DNA from: Ophiothrix spiculata
Lineage: Eukaryota > Echinodermata > Ophiuroidea > Amphilepidida > Ophiotrichidae
Reading direction: 5' to 3' (one strand)
NCBI GenBank assembly: GCA_000969725.1
Contig: JXSR01S041961.1
Length of the DNA stretch: 20,868 nucleotides
The position numbers were made by a program, and so were the translations under genes. A model generated the notes under the pieces. That model was not told the origin of the DNA. It saw only the letters and a program-made list of their open reading frames with translations, and ran no database searches. Positions 18,359 to 20,868 of this stretch are shown piece after piece (within the stretch, counting starts at the first letter, position 1; every line of letters starts with the position of its first letter).

Positions 18359-18457
18359 AACACAATCAAAGATGTCAGCAAAGGCCTCCTTGGAACGTAC
18401 ATCTTTGCCATGGCTGGCATCATTCAGCTTAATTCAGATCAATGTCTGCAGAACTGA
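18359..18457 (+). CDS. Possible terminal exon with a membrane segment, unknown product
   Basis: A very good acceptor, CCTCATTTCCTATTGTCATCCAG (18336-18358), is followed in phase 0 by 32 codons beginning NTIKDVSKG and ending SDQCLQN, with TGA at 18455-18457. GLLGTYIFAMAGII is hydrophobic enough for a membrane helix and is unlike the random peptides of this region. No in-frame start exists, so it could only be a last exon; partner exons are not visible here. An AATAAA follows at 18857-18862, beyond a MITE. The opposite strand also has a plausible reading here (ending FADIFDCVLDDNRK), which lowers confidence in either. The family is not recognised. Confidence 0.33.
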   Translation, partial: NTIKDVSKGLLGTYIFAMAGIIQLNSDQCLQN

Positions 18458-18552
18458 GAATCTGCCTCTTATTTGTGGTATTTTTCTCCTTTTCCTTGAC
18501 ATCATGCTGAAATATGCTTATCTTGTGTTCCAAGTGCAGTTCTTTTTGTTGA

Positions 18553-18821
18553 TTAACCCTTACCCTCCTACGTACTACAAAGTACTACAGTAAGAAATCA
18601 AGAATTAGCCTAAGTCCCAATACGTCACAGACGGCGGATATAAATGATCAGGAAATTGCTGCCCGGGCAGGCCATGCTCGGTGGCTTGGCATAGCTGGAC
18701 ATTGGAACGGGATAGCGGGGGTCGGGGGTTCGAATCCCAGGGGGAACCGGGGGGATCCCAAAATTTTGTCATGACGTATTTGGACTTAGACTGTATTTAA
18801 GCGTGCGAGAGTAAGGGTTAA
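18553..18821. mobile_element. TTAA-flanked piggyBac-type MITE carrying a tRNA-like core
   Basis: TTAA at 18553-18556 and 18818-18821 bounds a 261-bp body starting CCCTTACCCTC and ending GAGAGTAAGGG. The CCCTT start with TTAA duplication is the hallmark of piggyBac ends. A second inverted pair inside, CTAAGTCCCAATACGTCA and TGACGTATTTGGACTTAG, lies near 18610-18627 and 18772-18789. The core is strikingly GC-rich and contains tRNA-like promoter boxes. No transposase is present. Confidence 0.8.
18687..18737 (+). other. tRNA-like A and B boxes inside the MITE
   Basis: TGGCATAGCTGG (18687-18698) fits the RNA polymerase III A-box consensus, and GGTTCGAATCC (18727-18737) is a perfect B box, 40 bases start to start. 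The flanks are G-runs and C-runs rather than a full cloverleaf, so this is a tRNA-derived promoter or a captured SINE head, not a tRNA gene. Confidence 0.55.
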
Positions 18822-18822
18822 A

Positions 18823-19288
18823 GAGGAATGAAAACCACGACTGTATGCCAGCGTGCAATAAAAACATGAGTCTCTTTGTATTTGAACATGAACACGATAT
18901 TTTGGTGTTGCGTGTTTAGGCCCAAATTTTACTTTACAGTTCCCTTTATATCCAAGATAAAGCACAGGGTCAGGGTATCGAAGAAGTAGAGTGATGGGCC
19001 AGCATATGATGTTCGTGGTTTTCCTTCTGGAAGTATTTTGAGCACACATGGTCATTGCTTTTGTTTTCAAGTTTTTCTCAGATTCAGGGTCAATTTTTTT
19101 CATGAGTCTGTTTGACATCTTTATGGCTTGAGCACTTTTTGTTCTGTGCTGGAAATGGGAAAAGTTCAAAAGTGAAGGGCAATCACATGCTCCTGATCTC
19201 CATAATGTCTCGGCGTAATCTTCCAAGTTTTTCACATAGGACTTGCTTGGATTTGCAAAACTGTTATGAATCATTACTGCACCCAATT
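18823..19288 (-). CDS. Unassigned open frame, possibly a decayed exon
   Basis: A minus-strand frame stays open for about 166 codons, long for DNA this AT-rich, and runs on into the adjacent MITE before stopping at 18786. The first ATG (about 19274) begins MIHNSFANPSKSYVKNLEDY; later blocks include DCPSLLNFSHFQHRTKSAQ and NIICWPITLLLRYPDPVLY. I do not recognise a family. A cag precedes the ATG, but the upstream tract is a poor acceptor. The antisense strand also has a 111-codon open frame (19112-19447) that overlaps it. It may be a gene fragment, part of a transposon, or chance. Confidence 0.28.
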
Positions 19289-19289
19289 A

Positions 19290-19679
19290 CTGCTCATACA
19301 AGTACCTTTATCATAGAGCTATCAGCATCAGGACACCCTGACAAATCAGCATGTTTCTGTAAAAGAAGGACACCAAGGAAATATTATTTGTTAGTAATGT
19401 TATTGATTATTTTAAGCAAACCAAAAATCATTTTATCCCCATTTTAATTCTGTCCTCTTCAATTGTGTTGACATTCCCTGGTCGGTATTTATTGATTTTA
19501 AATACTTAAATTTAAAATATATTATTCTATATATATACAAACAATATTTACACAATTCAATGATTTAAATTACATGGAACTAAATTGACATACTATTTAT
19601 ACAATCTCCTTTAAAAGCTACTATGTATACAAAAATAAGATATTTTCAATTTCAAATCCTGCATAGGATATTTTGGTTG
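19290..19679. other. AT-rich stretch without a recognised gene
   Basis: Very AT-rich from about 19490 (runs such as TTTAAAATATATTATTCTATATATATAC). Nothing is supported except the antisense open frame mentioned for the neighbouring entry. Confidence 0.5.
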
Positions 19680-20217
19680 TGAACAAGTACCTTAAGTTAA
19701 TTGGTATTGAGAACTCTAAACTTTGCAGCTTTTGTCCAGACGGAAGTTGAAGATATTCAGCATTTCTTTTGGGAATGCTCTGAGTTGACTAACTTTTGGA
19801 ACTAATTTCATGACTTAATTTTAATCTCACTGTAAGAGATATAATTTTGAGCTTAACTGACATTGATAAGGCCAGATACAACTTTATTACTCTATATGCA
19901 AAATATTATATTTATATCCGTAAATGGAAGAAGTGTAAGCCAACATATAATGTTTTTATTAAAATGTTTTCATCATACAAAGAGACTGAGAAATCGATAG
20001 CAGCCAAAAATAATAGGCTGGATAGATGGTTGGATGAATAGAATATTGTTTTGCATGCTATAACTGTCTAGTCACATAATTTAATAAGATATATTTTGAT
20101 TGTAACCTGTGCTTTTACTTTACGTGTAGTTATATATTTGCCTCTGTAATACGACTGTGAAAAGAACCTGATTCAATAAATGGCAGAACTTCTAGTTCTG
20201 TCGAAAAATAAAAATAT
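19680..20217 (+). mobile_element. 5'-truncated, broken 3' end of a LINE
   Basis: KLIGIENSKLCSFCPDG is followed, after a one-base shift near 19740, by VEDIQHFFWECSELTNFW. Together these form the Cys-rich C-terminal block (CxxC, then H, then C, then FW) found after the reverse transcriptase in many LINEs. An in-frame TAA follows at 19802-19804. After a further stretch the frame reads LTDIDKARYNFITLYAKYY and ends ETEKSIAAKNNRLDRWLDE with a stop at 20039-20041. A short 3' UTR follows, ending in an A-rich tail with AATAAA-like runs at about 20176-20217. Only the last part of the element survives and it cannot be active. It may or may not belong to the same family as the fragment at 1-437. Confidence 0.8.
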
Positions 20218-20868
20218 AAACATATTTACACAGCAGCATTTTTTTTCAACTTTTGCACATATTTTATTTGCATTTTGTTAATTCTTCATACTTCAATTCA
20301 AATGCACCCCACAGGCTCTTTTCACAAAGCAGCAATCTTTCCCGGTATTAAGCACTTTTCTTTCATGTGAGTATGAATTTTGGGGCAAATGTCAGGAAGA
20401 ATGGTGAAATTCCAGCCAAAATCAAAACAAAAATGACTGTGTCTGTATTGTCAGCAGCATGTATTGCAAGCTTTCTCTGAGCTAGCCTAAGGACACCAGT
20501 TCTAATGTAATTCCTTTTTTCAAAGAGTCTTGTTGAAGTGTGGCACTAGAGTCGTAATATACAAAAGGTAAAATAACTTGCCCTCCATGAGCGACAATCC
20601 ACGATGGAAACCAATCATTGGGGAGGGCACTGACATAGAAAATTGGTATGGGTATGTGCAGCCATCCATACCCCCTTTTCACACCTTGTCTGCTGTTCTC
20701 AGACCCCCATTTCAAGCAAATCCTAGTGCATAAGGCCTATTTTGAAATCAGTTGTAAGTTCAGCTCTCAAAACCCCCATTTCAAGCAAAATTTTAAATGT
20801 TTGCTTCTAGAACTCAACTTGACTCAAAAATGTTAGTTTAGGATTATCTTAAGAGTCACTCCAGTTCT
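20218..20868. other. Stretch without a recognised gene; short direct repeat near the right edge
   Basis: ACCCCCATTTCAAGCAAA occurs at about 20703 and again at about 20773, a 70-base step, each preceded by a CTCA-rich segment. A 77-codon minus-strand open frame (20482-20715) contains GYGWLHIPIPIFYVSALPND; it has a TTG- or internal-type start, no recognised family and no splice support, so I do not call it a gene. Confidence 0.45.

Noticed and set aside
18360-18450. Minus-strand reading ending FADIFDCVLDDNRK, slightly like the end of a small GTPase
   Set aside because: An in-frame stop lies just upstream and no good acceptor exists on that strand, while the plus strand has a strong acceptor at this spot.
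20482-20715. 77-codon minus-strand frame with GYGWLHIPIPIFYVSALPND
   Set aside because: Coding-like in part, but no family, start or splice evidence; the other frames over the same bases are equally plausible, and repeats lie next to it.

Overview
The window looks like nuclear DNA from an invertebrate metazoan. It is AT-rich and gene-poor, has introns and polyadenylation signals, and is crowded with eukaryotic transposable elements. The one solid host gene is a RING/B-box/coiled-coil (TRIM) protein ending in a beta-propeller, a type expanded in marine invertebrates such as amphioxus, echinoderms, hemichordates and bivalves. The sequence does not let me choose between these groups. I see no prokaryotic operons, CRISPR array or viral genome.

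Layout. 1-437: fragment of a LINE endonuclease on the minus strand, running off the left edge. 600-1400: degenerate tandem repeat of about 180 bp, interrupted by a small terminal-inverted-repeat (TIR) element. 2.6 kb: tRNA-like pseudogene. 3638-5839: a TTAA-flanked, TIR-bounded element that carries a nested Penelope-like retroelement (4038-5658). The Penelope copy has inverted terminal repeats, a 12-bp target-site duplication, a truncated reverse transcriptase and a GIY-YIG nuclease. 8697-8934: a perfect 109-bp inverted repeat. 9200-10842: 90-bp satellite-like repeats in two opposed arrays, with a 284-bp MITE inserted. 11300-13091: the TRIM gene with its splice acceptor and polyadenylation signal. 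13.5-18.8 kb: a dense field of MITE-like elements, a tRNA-like sequence and two possible orphan exons. 18.8-19.3 kb: an unassigned minus-strand open frame. 19.68-20.2 kb: the broken 3' end of a second LINE. 20.7 kb: short repeats.

The window is best read as an accessory neighbourhood: one probably functional TRIM E3-ligase-type gene with a 5'-UTR intron, preceded within about 2.6 kb by exceptionally palindrome-rich DNA and surrounded by nested mobile elements. At least three elements are bounded by TTAA, and a fourth has one degenerate TTAA copy, which suggests past activity of a TTAA-targeting transposase (piggyBac or Kolobok type). No operon-like cooperation between genes is visible.
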